From the NCBI GenBank assembly GCA_037176885.1, contig JAWWNJ010000239.1:124001-188000 (forward strand): a DNA stretch of 64,000 nt, read 5' to 3'. How positions within the stretch are numbered: the stretch's first letter is position 1; each line of letters opens with the position of its first letter. Source of the DNA: Favolaschia claudopus (Eukaryota; Basidiomycota; Agaricomycetes; Agaricales; Mycenaceae). The translations under genes were made by a program, and so were the position numbers. Positions 46,519-58,397 of this stretch are shown in pieces. The notes beneath the pieces were generated by a model. It did not search any database, had not been told where the DNA came from, and saw only the letters and a program-made list of their open reading frames with translations.

Positions 46519-47204
46519 TGTCGACTTCAAATTCCTCAATGCCAAAACGCGGACGACCGAAAGGTTCGAAAGACGGGCCTCGGGCGGAAGGAGCACCACC
46601 GCGGGGGCGACCTAGAACACGTCCGAGGCCAAAATCAGACTCTCCTAACCCCACTTGACAGTTTATAGCTATATTCTCATCAGACTGTCCTGGATTGTAG
46701 ACGAGAGTGTGGATCGGCCTTCCAAGAAGAGGAAAAGAACTGCAGATACCTCAAGAGCCACCCTTCCCATACCAGCTCGCAAAATCCGTGGATGTTGCCC
46801 GCTGAAACTGCCGCCATCGCCGCTACAACACAACAAGCCGATGAATATGACCAATACTTTGACGATGACCACTTCACACCTGACGCGGAAGAAGAGATAG
46901 CGCGGATTGAGCGTGAAGCTTTAGGAGGTGCGTGTTTTTGACTTACATATAACAATCTGCTTACCTGTGAATAGATCACTCGCAAATGGTCTCGACATCT
47001 GCTCAGCCAGTCCATACCACCCCCAGTCTGTCTGCTGAGCAATTGAAGGACGCGTCCAAGAGGTCCCGCGCGATTTGGGAACCGTGGTACTGTACGTCAA
47101 CAAAGTGGATGGTCTTCAAACTTGCACTGACTGCCTGTCGTGATCTCAGGCACTTGTCGCGACAGCTACAACGATTCCGGCAACGAAGATCAGCACGATG
47201 ATAG
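46519..47204 (+). pseudogene. Degenerate gene start with AT-hook-like runs
   Basis: PKRGRPKGSKDGP and PRGRPRTRPRP are AT-hook-like. Further on, other frames give DESVDRPSKKRKRTAD and an acidic DQYFDDDHFTPDAEEEIARI followed by a plausible intron at about 46930-46974, then KRSRAIWEPW. Basic start, acidic block and this motif remind me of the N-terminus of basidiomycete hAT-type transposases before a BED finger, which is a guess. Frameshifts prevent one continuous product. Confidence 0.4.
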
Positions 47205-47263
47205 GACAGTATGACGAGACGGATGGCCAGGAGCGGGCGTCATTGGTGTGTCGATGTAATTTA

Positions 47264-47643
47264 CAGTTGCGGCGAAATCAATTTACTTACCAAATATGGA
47301 AATTTCCATCAAAGCCGCCCTACTGCACAGAAAAACGACTCACTGGTCGGCGTAAATAGGACAGACGTGATGTATTCCTTGTGTAGAATAGGTCTACCCA
47401 CACAAACAATCCGCATCTGTCATGTTTCTCATAGGTTTTGGCTGGATTTTCCTGGACGAGCCCGCCCGCCAGCTCGGCAGAATCCATGCAAAAACAGAGA
47501 TTTTTCTACACCCAACATACCGGCTTGAGGCTCTCAACAGTTTAGTCAACTTGCCGGTCGAGAAAATCCTTCATATCCAAGCAAAAGACGGGGATTGATT
47601 GAAATTTCCATATTTGGTAAGTAAATTGATTTCGCCGCAACTG
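47264..47643. mobile_element. MITE, CAGTTGCGGCGA ends, core 3
   Basis: 380 bp, TA flanks (47262-47263, 47644-47645); about 45-bp TIRs shared with 20869-21248 and 34704-35074, but with a third, unrelated core. Confidence 0.85.
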
Positions 47644-47654
47644 TAATTCGCCCT

Positions 47655-47880
47655 TCCTCAATTTTAATGTACGATGCCCATGATTTGAGACGGTGCTCTG
47701 AACTTTTAAATGATTTTCATGTACTGAGCACATTAAAATGGCACATGAAAACGTCAAAAAAGAATATAATTTTATTTGAGTGCTAGGTACATGAAAATCC
47801 GGGGACGACGACTGATTTTAAGAGTGTGGGTACATGAAAATCGGGGTACCAAGGTACATGATATTCATGTGCCCGCATCT
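47655..47880. repeat. Motif array, GTACATGAAAAT/TTTTCATGTAC
   Basis: GTACATGAAAATC occurs in tandem-like fashion with the inverse ATTTTCATGTAC and CACATTAAAATGGCACATG variants within about 220 bp. Boundaries not determined. Confidence 0.45.
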
Positions 47881-50062
47881 TCACAGTGATCGGCTGAACA
47901 GATTGCCCTTTCGATGAAGCGCAGACAGTTTCCACTGCGGCTTGCATTTTCTACAGTACAGGCTAAGCGGTTTTGATGTAGAATTCACATGTCTCGTCTA
48001 CGTCTGTACAGAGCTCATGTTTTGGCAAATAGCTCGTCTATTCACTTCGCTTCGACTTCAATCCTCTGACTTCACTCCTCTATACCGGCAACCGATCTAT
48101 ATAAAATCTTTTTTCGCCGAAAAATAACGTGCTCCGTGGTCGAAGGACGTGATTGCGGTATATACATGTTGTGGGCGAGGTTTGTGCATTCTTTCAGCTT
48201 CGTGCTGCATGTCTATGCTCAATTCCCTGCTCTTCGGTCGCGCCTCGTGGTTTGTGGAGAGTGAGGAACGAGAATTGTGTTGAGTACGGATCATTGACTG
48301 GATCAACTGGATCAATAGGCGGCATTCTCAGGATCACACATCAGCCGCAAGTCAGACCGGCAGCGCCCCGTTTTACCGTTTACCCTTGGTTTACGCTGAA
48401 CATCTGTCACTGATCCAGATAGAGTCAAAGCACAAGGAAACGAGTCATTCTGAGCACGACCGTATTTGGAAGTGTTTCCAAAGGTTTTTACAAACATATG
48501 CCTTCAAGTTGCTAAGCCATTCACTGGCAGTTCCAGGATTAAGCCCAATGTCGGTCCAAGATTGTTCAATCCTTTTATTTCTTCAGGCTTGACGGATGCT
48601 CAATGTACTAGGAGCACCCTGAAATCTTGACTGGGCAGTAACATGTCTCTCGATGAACGAACATTGAATAGTTTCAGCCGTTGCAAAATATCAGGAATTC
48701 CATGGCGAGTTCAATTACTGGCGTCCATGGAGCAATTTTGCTTTTGTCTTCCCTTACTTAAGTACTTACCTTGTACTCAGGTATGCACTTAGACTATCTT
48801 CGGAACGTTTTAGTACAGCGAAGAAATCTCTCGCGATGTGAAGTCACCAAAGAGGGGAAGTTAAAGTCCGGGTCTGCGGTGCAGGCTGGAATTCTCACCT
48901 AAATTGAAAGCGGATGTATTCTATCTGAATAAACAGATTGAGGTCTGTAGAATGAAATTAATGAAACTCGAAGCGCTGATTGCATACTGCAATTCCGTCC
49001 ACCTTCAAAAAATTGCAAATAGTATGCAGGCTGGTCACGAGCCTAGCGCTGATCTACCTTCAGCGATCTTCCTTTCGGTATTCAAGCGCTAATGTCGCGG
49101 GCACACGTTAAATGGGACTGACATTCGTAATATTCCCTCAATCCGAGGAATTTTATCGATACGACTCTCGGTTGAAATTGTGACTTATAATCCACGAGGA
49201 CTGTCAAAACTGCGAGCCAGAATACACCTCGATATCATGAGTCCTCGGATGTTGTGTTCGCATACACAATATATCTGTTCCCAATCAAAGAGGTTTACAT
49301 CATAGACTCTCTGTAAAATATTTCACAAGCAAAAATTTGTTGCACATTGTCCGAAACCAGACGGCCTGAAAGTCTGTGACTTTTGGCACCCTGCACAGGC
49401 ATGGGCCGCGAGACGGTAAATTTCGACTCTATGTCTGTGTTGACTTCGTTCCTGTTAAGAGTCTCGTTCCACTGTGGTATGTTCAGAATGTTCAAAATGC
49501 GCTGATCGAAATGGAAAAAAGGCAAATTTGAAGAAGTTACACCTGCTGTCAAGATAAGAGCAAGAGAAGGAGCCATTGGTGCCTCCCATACCTCAATCGC
49601 ATGTCATTTAGCCTGAGCGCACTCATGATAGTGTCTTTGGTACCTTGGAAGTTGGTGAAACCTTTTAATCGCTGGTGTACGTGCGAAGGTTGCATTGATT
49701 TACCCAGATTTCAATATTCCGGCGGGGCCATAACCTCAACGATGCCCAGAGTATAATGCTTTTGAGATAAGTCAAAGACTTTGATAACAAAACAACATTG
49801 GTTGAAATTCAGGCGGCACTGACGGCATGGCCTCGGCAAGTTCTTCGCCGAAATCTGATGCGGATGATCCACGGTCGGAAATGCCGAAGGAGCATGTGAA
49901 CTGCAGCACAAGCCAGTTGGAGCCACAGCATGTCGAACAACCACGACGACCGACTTTCATCAGTACGAGGTTAAGATTGCTGTACGAGTTGGATCTATGA
50001 AACACAGTTTTTGGCATATTTCACGACGATGAAGTACGCACCAAATCACACGCTATTTTTGC
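47881..50062. other. No supported gene over 2.2 kb
   Basis: Several frames of 60-95 codons are present, none with a recognisable domain. No TIRs, microsatellites or tRNA were noticed. 49700-50050 directly precedes the MULE remnant and could hold decayed parts of it. Confidence 0.35.
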
Positions 50063-50565
50063 GTGATAAATACCGTCATAGATCTAGTAATACCCCCCAC
50101 ACCCTGGAGGACGTATCCGACTTCAGGTCGAACTGCATTAGAGCAACTTGTGGACTCTCTCGATGACGAAGAGGAATACAACGAGGATTTGTCCGCGATC
50201 CACTTCTGCGAACATCCTCTACTTCCTGACCGCTCTGGGAACCTGCGCACTGCCAAACAGATTCGCGATGCCGGCTGTCTTCTAAATGTACACGTTTTGC
50301 AAGGGGCGTGGACTCCGAGAGATCTGGGCCTATATGTGGACGGCATGGTATTGTCCGGCGAAGCACAAGATCATGGCTCGTGCCAGCCAACCTGACTTCA
50401 TCTGGTGATCGCGAGTATCAAACAAACATTTCTCGCTGGACATGTAGCTGTGGCCAGCAGCTGTACAATGCGTTGGTTCTCTGTAAACATCTAGTTCAGG
50501 CAGTTCACCCCCCCCAACGCAGCTTTCTTTCGCGAAGTCGTTCGCCGGCGCACCATTCCCTTCTA

Positions 50566-51452
50566 CTCGGTGTCCACAAAAGTAACCGGAAATTCGCTTA
50601 TTGCTTGCCAAATTTGTAGTATTTTCGGAAGCAAACTAGATAGGTGTAATCCTTGCTTTATTTTGGTCACATATCATACATATCATGTGTAAAGCTGCTC
50701 AGGAGAGACCGTTGTAGAGGGACAAATCTATCAGCTGTATTTTGATGGTGATCAACAAAGTCAGTGCAACACAGCTTGTTCTGGGAGGAAAATTATGGTT
50801 TTGATTTTGCAAGACTCTTCAGCATGGTGTCCTTTTGTGGGCACGAACACTCAATGTTGAAAAGAAACTGTGTACAGTTGATATCTGTAGCGTTTATTTT
50901 GACTGTCTCAGTCTGTCACTTTCAACCGATCGACACTGGACAGTTATTTGGGGTGTTTTAAGCAACAATTCAATCAGTTCTGGTGTTGTTCCACCTAATA
51001 ATGAACACTGATTGTGTTTAAGAGGCCTATTGCTATTGCTGCTGTCTTCAAACTTGCATAAATGTGAGTGCAAAACTGAAATTTAAGCAAAAGGTTGAAA
51101 ATTCTGGTTTCCACAATTCTGGTCCAATAGTGCATCATTTGGAATGGTTCAAAGGGCTTGAAAGATACCAATAGAGCGCTAATGTAGCATGCATTGTGCA
51201 AAAATGGTCAACCATGCTTATTTGAGCAAACAGCAACCAATTTCTTGCACAACGTTGACAACTTGGCATTGCCAAACAATAACATCATGAATTCAACTAG
51301 CTCTAGAGTGATGTAAAAAGAGAAGATCTCCAAGAAACTTAGGGAATGATCTACTCACATTGAAAGGTATGCAGCCAGGTGCAGAAACCGTGAGAAACTC
51401 ACGTGATCGCGTCGAAATATCGGCATTTCCGGTTACTTTTGTGGACACCGAG
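50566..51452. mobile_element. TIR element, CTCGGTGTCCACAAAAGTAA ends, TA target
   Basis: 887 bp with about 28-bp TIRs and TA at both sides (50564-50565, 51453-51454). Its removal restores the MULE reading frame at a Tyr codon. Relatives: 54539-55064, ends at about 40612, 59518 and 63594. Confidence 0.85.
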
Positions 51453-51478
51453 TACCACCACCCTCTCCTCAAACCCAA

Positions 51479-51998
51479 CAGTGTTGCAGTTAAGGGCTTA
51501 AGGGCTTAGCCTTAATAAGCCCTTAACCCTTATTAAGGTAAGGTCTTAATATCGGGACAAAACTCGTGAAGGCCTTATTAACCCTTAACCGGAATTTGCC
51601 GGCATCAATCTGAAGCGATAACCATCAAGCCGATAGGCTACTCTTGTGAAGTTGTGAACTTCCCACCCCCCTCCCAATCGCCTTGCCGTCATTGCCATAC
51701 TGATTTCAGAACAATTCATCAGAATGACTTCGGCCGCGAGGTGGCAACATCTGGGTGTGGTATTTTTGCCAAGTAACAAAGAGATGTAGGCCGCACAATT
51801 ATTTCCTTAGTTTATATAGTGAGTTGCGTGCTTTCCACGACTCAGAATGGCATTTTTTTGGTGCCTCTCGGATCTTTCCATTTTCGGAAATAAGCCTTAA
51901 TTTGACCCTTAATTTGAGCACCCTTAATAACCCTTGATAAGCACCTAAGCCCTTAATTTTGGAGAGCACCCTTATTAAGACCCTTAACTGCAACACTG
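51479..51998. mobile_element. hAT-type motif-array element, CAGTGTTGCAG ends, 8-bp TSD
   Basis: 520 bp. TIR CAGTGTTGCAGTTAAGGG; AAACCCAA on both sides (51471-51478, 51999-52006). Both sub-terminal zones consist of TTAAGGG/CCCTTAA/CCTTAATAAGG motifs. Removal restores the MULE frame. A truncated relative, itself hit by another MITE, lies at 55557-55794. Confidence 0.85.
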
Positions 51999-52192
51999 AA
52001 ACCCAAGGATGGCTCGGTCGTTGACCCAATCGAAAATCTGTCAATCTCCAATGGTGATGCAGTTGAGCCCGCGACTGGTGCGGATGCAGCCGCAGCACTG
52101 CGAGGCGTAAAGCGCAAGAGGACCACTGCGTCCACCTCTACTGTCGCAGAAGGCTCCAGTTCTGGAGGTACCGGGAGTAATTCCCAGTGAAA

Positions 52193-52440
52193 AACCGGGC
52201 GCGGCTGGTATCGCCAGGATATCGCCGGGTATCGGCAGGTCTCGTCTGGGCACGGAAAACCTCATGTTTGCCTAATTTGAGATCTCGCGAGCCTTCCCGA
52301 CACCACGCGATACCCAGCGATGCCAGCCGCTAGAATTTTGAGAGCGCCATCAATTCGATTTTTCGTTTTGCAGCGTCCGGTATCGTCCAGTATCGGATTG
52401 TATAAAATATAATATATTCCGATACCATACCCTACTGCAC
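52193..52440. repeat. Motif array, GGTATCGCC/CGATACC
   Basis: GGTATCGCC, GATATCGCCGGGTATCGG, GCGATACCCAGCGATG, CCGGTATCGTCCAGTATCGG and relatives lie in two clusters about 100 bp apart, directly after the MULE stop codon. No TIR identified. Confidence 0.45.
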
Positions 52441-53388
52441 CACTGCCCATATTAGCGCCCGCCACCGCCCGCCTGCCTGCTACTGTACGCCCAGGGCATC
52501 TGCCCCCTCCTGCTGTTGCTCATTGCCTCGCTCTCGACCCCCGATGCCCCGCCTCACGACCCCGATGCCCCGCCTCATCTGTCTTCCTTCCCGCCGCAAC
52601 TCTTCCTGTGGGATACAATTGGCTTGAGGTTCGTGGATTGCGGATGATGCAAACCGGAGCATGGAAACAGTGGAGCCTAGCGAGGAGCTCAGTCTGTGAC
52701 AAAACGGAAAGCGGAAAACCTAGCACGTACGTCTATATCGGTAATGTATCCCTACCGGGGTCGTTAGTATGGGAAATACAAGACAAAGATATGGAATCTG
52801 ACCGAAGGGAACGGGAATTGAAAGATATAACAAAAAAACCTCGGGCGGGTTGTGCGTTCGGCTTTGTAGGCAGCTCATGGGGTGCGGCGCCAAGAAGCGG
52901 AGAGGCTGATGTGGGCAAGACACTACTGTGGGAGAAGAAATAAGTTAACAGAAGGAGCCAGGTGCCAAGATGACACACCGTGATTGAAATTGCTTGCGAC
53001 AGAACAAGCAACGGAGGAGGTACACATGATAGGCGGCATTTTTGGCAGGTCCTTTGGGTTGTCGCACGCCGGGGGAGCTGTGTGTGTAAGGCTGGGTCAA
53101 TCTACATAGAATCAGTTAGCGAAGGCGGTAGAAACGAAACCAGAACACGTACCACAAAGCAAGCTGAAGGAGCCTGAGGTAAGGTGAATGTCCATGGGTG
53201 ACGGTGGAGTTTCAATCAGCTAAAATGACTGGCATGCATGCATGAAGGACACACCACAACCATGCCCGGTAGCGCACCCCTCATCCAAATCGGGAACAGG
53301 CGGGTACTGTAAGTATTGCACAGAGTTGGCACAGAGACCGAGTATTCTGCGTTTACATAAGATGACTGAAGAATGAGATATTAGATAA
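52441..53388. other. No supported gene
   Basis: Frames on the minus strand (about 52480-53010) show no domain. Nothing else supported. Confidence 0.35.
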
Positions 53389-53984
53389 GATAGAGAGCGT
53401 GGGATCCCCGCACCCTTATGTCAGCATCACACTGTGACATTGTCACGCTCGACGTCGAGGGCTTATAGCACGATGCTAAGGTCCAGATTGGGAATTTTGC
53501 CCAATACAAGTCTTAGATAGAGGTTCAATGAAGGGTTCCTATTGGGCAGAGTTGCCAAAATGTCCCCTGGTCTCTTGCTATATGACCCACAAAAAAATCC
53601 AGACCACTTTTATTCTGAGTGTTTCTATGTGGTTTTCTCACCAAACTGGACACTTTTCAAAAATCTCGGAGGAAAATTTGGCCAGCACAGCCACAGGATA
53701 GTCATCTCGGCATGCTTCGGCAGCTCGCTTAAGGGTGGGACCTGTCAAACCTTTGCGGCGCAATGAGTGACAGAACCTCCTTGCAGTGTGGAAGGTGCTT
53801 TTCAAAAACCAAAATTTCAGAGCCGAAACAGCGAGAATGTCTTCTAAGTCTGTAGGTCAGACCTTCCGCAGGCCGGAAAGAGCACGAATTTTTTTGTGCG
53901 ACTGGGGATTTGGCCGTGGAAACGATTAATAAGCGTTACATAACGTGCTTAAGTAAGGTGCGGGGATCCCACGCTCTCTATCTT
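53389..53984. mobile_element. TIR element, AAGATAGAGAGCGTGGGATC ends
   Basis: About 596 bp with perfect 28-bp TIRs (continuing CCCGCACC). TSD uncertain. Non-coding; not homologous to others in the window. Confidence 0.75.
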
Positions 53985-54128
53985 AAGTAGAGGCATGGGC
54001 CAAATAACGTAGAAGAGCAACAACAGCAAACAGAGCTAGAATTCTTCCCCGCAGGCCGCAACAACATAGAGCATGTATATTTCGGCCCTAGAGGTATCAT
54101 ACCACAAATCAAGCATGCACAGAAACAG

Positions 54129-54515
54129 TCAGTGACCGGCCGAAGGGCAAAGGCCTTAAAAGCTATAGCCCTATAGGTGGGCTATAATGAGGCCTATAGC
54201 ATTCGTCGAACAAGTCTGAAGGCCTTAAAGAGGGCTATAAAGTCACATGTCTTTGCTCCAGTCAACAGAGGCAGCGAGCGGGGTGAGTGGCACTAGCTAA
54301 GGTGCTGAACAGCGGGTCAGGTCGTCTGAAGGTTAATTCTGCTGTGTTTTCAAAGGTTTTTCTTCCAAAAATAATTGCAACTCGAGGCGTGGTCCAAGCG
54401 CTAACACGTGACATTTATAGGCCTATAAAGATGTATAGCTATAGGCCTTTGCCATTTAAAAGGGCTTTAGGCTCCGCCGACGCACCTTTAAGGCCTATAG
54501 GACGGTCACTGCCTG
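54129..54515. mobile_element. Motif-array element, GGCCTATAGCC type
   Basis: Inverted CAGTGACCG near both ends, and AGAAACAG on both sides (54121-54128, 54516-54523), a likely 8-bp TSD although the tips are uneven. The sub-terminal zones are filled with GGCCTTAAA, GGCCTATAG and GCTATAGCC variants. Confidence 0.7.
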
Positions 54516-54538
54516 AGAAACAGCAGGTGGTGTTTATA

Positions 54539-55064
54539 CTCGCAGTTACCAAAAGTAACCGAATTCGGGGGTTTTTCCCAGAAATTACGATGGTCAAGAA
54601 ATTTTGAGCAATCAAGGGTTCATTCACAGCGTGTTTGCTACAACCTTCATCATATAAACTTGGGGTAAGCTATCACACAGTGGGTGAATAAATTAATCTT
54701 CAAAATACCATTAATTTGGCAGTGTTTGCCTTTTTGGGAACGCAGTCACCAAAGTTTCAGGTGGGTGAGTACCTCAGAAATAGGTCTACTATCTCATGAC
54801 ATTGTACCTGAGAACTCAGTGTGTGCTGGGCTATCCTCATCCTTGAATGAGGGTACTAAAACAGAGCAAGAAATTGTTGATTTGGCACATAAATAAACAA
54901 ACATAGAAAATCAGCACAGGGAAAGCCCAATCACTTCGGTGCATGTTATGTGCAGTAGCATAAGATCATCCCCCCTCTCTCCCACCAGTTGAACCAACTG
55001 CTAACTGTATTAGCTGGTCGCAAGCAAGGCATTTCTACATTCGGTCACTTTTGGTAATGCCGAG
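54539..55064. mobile_element. TIR element, CTCG...ACCAAAAGTAACCGAATT ends, TA target
   Basis: 526 bp, TA flanks (54537-54538, 55065-55066). Inverted tips share ACCAAAAGT and CCGAAT. Homologous stretches: 59518-59577, 63128-63300 (inverse) and 63594-64000. Confidence 0.75.
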
Positions 55065-55138
55065 TATTGCAAGGCAAAATTCACAATTCAGCTGAAAAAA
55101 TCAAAAATCAGCAACAAACCAGCTGGTTCTTAGACTCG

Positions 55139-55500
55139 TCACCAGTCTGCTACGCGAGGCCGACAAATGTGGCGAGCACGTCGGGCGTAGCAGACTGGTA
55201 ACTCTCGGGACACGCCAAAGGGCTGTCGCGGAGTTTGAAATTGCTTGCCTCCAGAACGGCGCGCTTTGTGAGAACGGTGTGCTTTGATTACTATATGTTG
55301 CCTGCCCAATTTTATTGCTACAGCCGACCTCTTAAGTGCCAGCGCAGGCACGGCGGGAGATGGAGCGGGATGGCGGGAGAATGCCGACGAGACAATGCGC
55401 TGGCAGTTTGGCGGGAACAGTCCCGTCATCAGTTGGCAACGGTGACTGATTGGTGACTGATCGTCACCCATCAGCTCCAAATCCCATCAAATCCAGATCC
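55139..55500. repeat. Hairpin and fragment of the 33486 MITE family
   Basis: ACCAGTCTGCTACGC at about 55141-55155 pairs perfectly with its inverse at about 55186-55200. 55330-55490 resembles the inverse of the interior of 33486-33892 (GATGGGTGACGATCAGTCAC on the minus strand). Confidence 0.5.
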
Positions 55501-55556
55501 TGCTCCGCTGCCGGAGTGACTCTAAGCTTCCCCCATTGTCCACATACCAACATGTT

Positions 55557-55794
55557 TTGACCCTTAATTTGAGCACCCTTAATAACCCTTAATAAGCACC
55601 TAATCCCTTAATTTTGGAGAGCACCCTTATTAAGACCCTTGGGCTCCATTCGGCTGTCGTGTCTTAGCGTCATTTAGCGTCACTTTGGAGCACTTGGGAA
55701 AAATTCCACGCCAAACTTGTGGTGAGAAATAATGTTAAGTGACGTCAAGTGCTCCGAAGTGACGCAACCGAATGGAGCCTTAACTACAACACTG
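55557..55794. mobile_element. Truncated hAT-type motif-array element hit by a GGCTCC MITE
   Basis: The right end of the family at 51479-51998 (GAGCACCCTTAATAACCCTT, then CAACACTG). It is interrupted by the 138-bp MITE 55642-55779 of the GGCTCCATTCGG family; a 3-bp CTT duplication is possible. Confidence 0.75.
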
Positions 55795-56640
55795 CGGGCC
55801 AAATTAATCTTCGCTCTGTTTGATTTGATTTGAGCTCATGCCTCTGCAACCTCCATGTCCGACAACTCATTCTACCCGTCTTCTCCGTCGACTGTATACA
55901 GCCTGGGACTGGATTGGGAGCAGTCACAACATAAACAGGAACCAACTCTGAGGTACGTCGCTTGAGCTTCATTTTGCAAGCTTTTAATTGATCAGTCGTC
56001 GCGCAGATGCATCTTGTCTTCGAGCGCTTGACTTTAACGTACACCGGAAGGAGGAATGGTACAGTACAGTAATATTTGTGCAAGTTCGAGCTCATTATAT
56101 TATTATTGATTAAAACTGTAAGGATATTTTGAAAATTGTGCGACGCGACACAGCGCCAACTCAAGAAACTACTACACTACTTTTACTACTGCCCCCAAAC
56201 GTCCCAATTTATGATTTGATGATAACACGACCTATAGTTAACCCTGTACATACAGCACAAAACTCGGCGCGACGGAGAAAAAGGGTCAATTGAAATAGAT
56301 ACGCACAACGGACGGTTAAAATCAAAAAATGAGGGGTAGGCTTACCGCAGATGAGACGACTTGGAAGCTGTTTACTTGGCTCCCGACGTCGTTGGACTCT
56401 GCCTTGGTCGTGCTGAGCATGGGTGCGTCGATAAGGAAGGTACAGTGGCGGCAAAAGACCCGCTGAATGTCTCAGAACCACGTGTTGCATTGTTTTCGAT
56501 CCACTTTCCGATTCCGCCGTTGCGTACTGATTTCTGCCACATTGTGTCAGATTGTGAAATGTATCGGATAGATCGTCTTCTCTACTACATATTTGCCCTA
56601 AACAGCATAGGAATTGGACCAAAATTGAGACCGCTGGAAA
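55795..56640. other. No supported gene
   Basis: No domain or element end noticed. Confidence 0.3.
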
Positions 56641-56752
56641 TTGTACAAGATCACCGCACGTGAGGGTGTGACATCCGGTTTGTTGACACGACTCCCCCTC
56701 ATCACCTTCTCTGCCATCCAGCTGTCCGGCCGGCCGTCTGCGGTGCCTTGGG

Positions 56753-56968
56753 ATGGTTTACCACGCGAAATTGATGCGCGTCAAGGGCCACGGAAGAAGG
56801 AGCTCAACATACGCGCGGCTCTGGGAGAATATCATCGAGAACAAGAGAAGCCTTCTCAATTTGGGAAACCGAAGTCGATTGCAGAGGTGGCGAGAAAGTA
56901 CAAGATTGCCTACGCGACATTTAACAGACGGGTACATGGTGACGGAGTATGACAGAAGCTAATCAAGA
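56753..56968 (+). pseudogene. Pogo-type transposase, N-terminal Psq helix-turn-helix (5' half)
   Basis: The frame open from 56641 gives GPRKKELNIRAALGEYHREQ ... PKSIAEVARKYKIAYATFNR, a Psq-type DNA-binding domain as in pogo transposases. It stops shortly after at 56952 and continues in another frame up to the Copia insertion at 56991. The 3' half is at 58979-59350. Confidence 0.7.
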
Positions 56969-56990
56969 TAAGTTCCCCCGCTACCGAATG

Positions 56991-57535
56991 TAAAGTAGGT
57001 CAAAAGGTGATGAGAGCGCGATGAGCGGCCGTGAACAAGTGAGTCGGAGTCAGCTAGAGTATATTAGAGCCTTTGCGGTAGCTGCTGGCGGCTAATTTTT
57101 CTCACGACCCACTAAGCACCTGGTCTCAAGTAAGCCACCCTGAGCAGCTGTTATGAAGGACATCTCAAGGTGGCTAACTTGGCCCAGTAGCATCAGCAGT
57201 CGTTGTGTGGCACGAGCCGCCAGTTCGTGTGGCGGCTCACCGCAAAGGCTCTATTAGAGAGGGGCTAGTCGACGTGGGGAACAAGTGACTAGTAGTACCT
57301 AGAGTATATTATAGAGACTACAAGGACTGTGAGTAGAAAGTAGAAAGTAAAGTAAAGGTATACGCACGCTAGTCGACGTGGGGAACAAGTGACTAGCGGG
57401 CAGCAAAGGTAACGAGCAGTATATAAGGCAGTGAAGGGGATGGTGATGGCGATGCGACGGTACGGGTGCAAAGGATGATGAAACGACGAAAAGAAATCGG
57501 AACGGAGTGGAAGCTCACGGATCAATCCCACAACA
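56991..57535 (-). repeat. 3' LTR of the Copia element
   Basis: Matches 58627-58973 after removal of the 185-bp MITE at 57067-57251 and one 5-bp TSD. Contains internal repeats GTCGACGTGGGGAACAAGTG (twice). Confidence 0.85.
57067..57251. mobile_element. MITE in the LTR, GAGCCTTTGCGGT ends
   Basis: 185 bp, TATTA on both sides (57062-57066, 57252-57256), absent from the other LTR. Related to the element at 43412-45304 (CTTTGCGGTAGC, GGCTAATTTTTCTC). Confidence 0.85.
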
Positions 57536-57575
57536 CTCCCCCAGATCCGTGCAGCCCAGTAAAATGAAGAGAAAA

Positions 57576-58397
57576 TCAAAGAACACGGTGAATCATAGCC
57601 ATTGTCGCAGTGTGAGTGAAAGGTGTGTGGCGGTTGCCGAAGTTCGGTGGAAATTGGCCCTCCTTACCGCCCCCAGGCCAGTAGCAATTTTCGATGAGGT
57701 GGCCGGTGCGTTTGCAGTTGGGATTAACGCAGATCAGGCCCGCATTACGGGCAGCAAGGGCAGCGGGGTCGACGGCGATGGCCGGTGCTGGTTTGACGGA
57801 GAGTTTGAGCAAATTCTCGACGTCGCCGATTGCCGTGAGAGTGAAGAGCGTAGGTTTAACGTAGTCGAGGGACGGGGGAAGGGATTTGATAAGGTTGGTA
57901 ATGTGTTCGTCGTCCGAAACGGTACCCCCAGCGTCGATGACACCGCGGCGCAGGACGTTGTGTCGTTTAAAGTGGTCCTCCATAGGTGTAGCAGGGTTGT
58001 AAACCTCTGCTGCGATCTTGTCCTTTGCGTGAGCCACGGCCATTGTGGATTTATGACGATATTTGGCGATGATCGACTCCCATAGCTCCTTCGCTGATCC
58101 GTCGTCCTTCAGTCCAAGCTCGACAATGTCGACAATGTTCAGCGCCATGGTAGAACGAACCCACTCATCGCGAGAGGTATAATCAGCGAGGTTCGGTGTG
58201 AGCGAGGACCAGTCGGTCTCAGCGGTTGGTCCAGACGACGGGTCGGGTCGGACAACTTTGCCGGTACGATAGCCGTCAACGTGACGACCCGTCAGGATGT
58301 GGGTGATGGTGCTCTCGAAGGCAGTGAGGTTGGTGCCGTCGAAGTGCTTCCGGACATCCGGATGAATGATAGGATTAGACGCGTTGGATAGAGACAT
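57576..58397 (-). CDS. Copia Gag polyprotein, 273 aa
   Basis: ATG at 58397 is preferred because the frame upstream runs through low-complexity leader. Structure: HPDVRKHFDGTNLTAFESTI (capsid-like start of Copia gag), KELWESIIAKYRHKSTMAVA, then THNLIKSL-like text (ITNLIKSLPPSLDYVK), and a zinc knuckle CVNPNCKRTGHLIENC (CX4CX4HX4C). Forms the virus-like particle and packages element RNA in the cytoplasm by family knowledge. The stop is 40 bp from the polypurine tract, so no pol is missing by frameshift; the element simply ends. Intact, hence possibly expressed. Confidence 0.85.
   Translation of the reverse strand: MSLSNASNPIIHPDVRKHFDGTNLTAFESTITHILTGRHVDGYRTGKVVRPDPSSGPTAETDWSSLTPNLADYTSRDEWVRSTMALNIVDIVELGLKDDGSAKELWESIIAKYRHKSTMAVAHAKDKIAAEVYNPATPMEDHFKRHNVLRRGVIDAGGTVSDDEHITNLIKSLPPSLDYVKPTLFTLTAIGDVENLLKLSVKPAPAIAVDPAALAARNAGLICVNPNCKRTGHLIENCYWPGGGKEGQFPPNFGNRHTPFTHTATMAMIHRVL

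Larger units (their letters stand above)
50063..52189 (+). pseudogene. MULE transposase, C-terminal part with SWIM zinc finger, pierced by two elements
   Basis: 50063-50395 gives an acidic lead region; in a shifted frame follows SRWTCSCGQQLYNALVLCKH, the SWIM signature CxCx(n)CxH, then VRRRTIPFY. The reading resumes after 50566-51452 as HHPLLKPK, and after 51479-51998 as DGSVVDPIENLS ... GVKRKRTTAS, with a stop at 52187-52189. This order is typical of basidiomycete MULE-type proteins as I know them. At least one frameshift (near 50380) and no catalytic domain in view. Confidence 0.75.
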
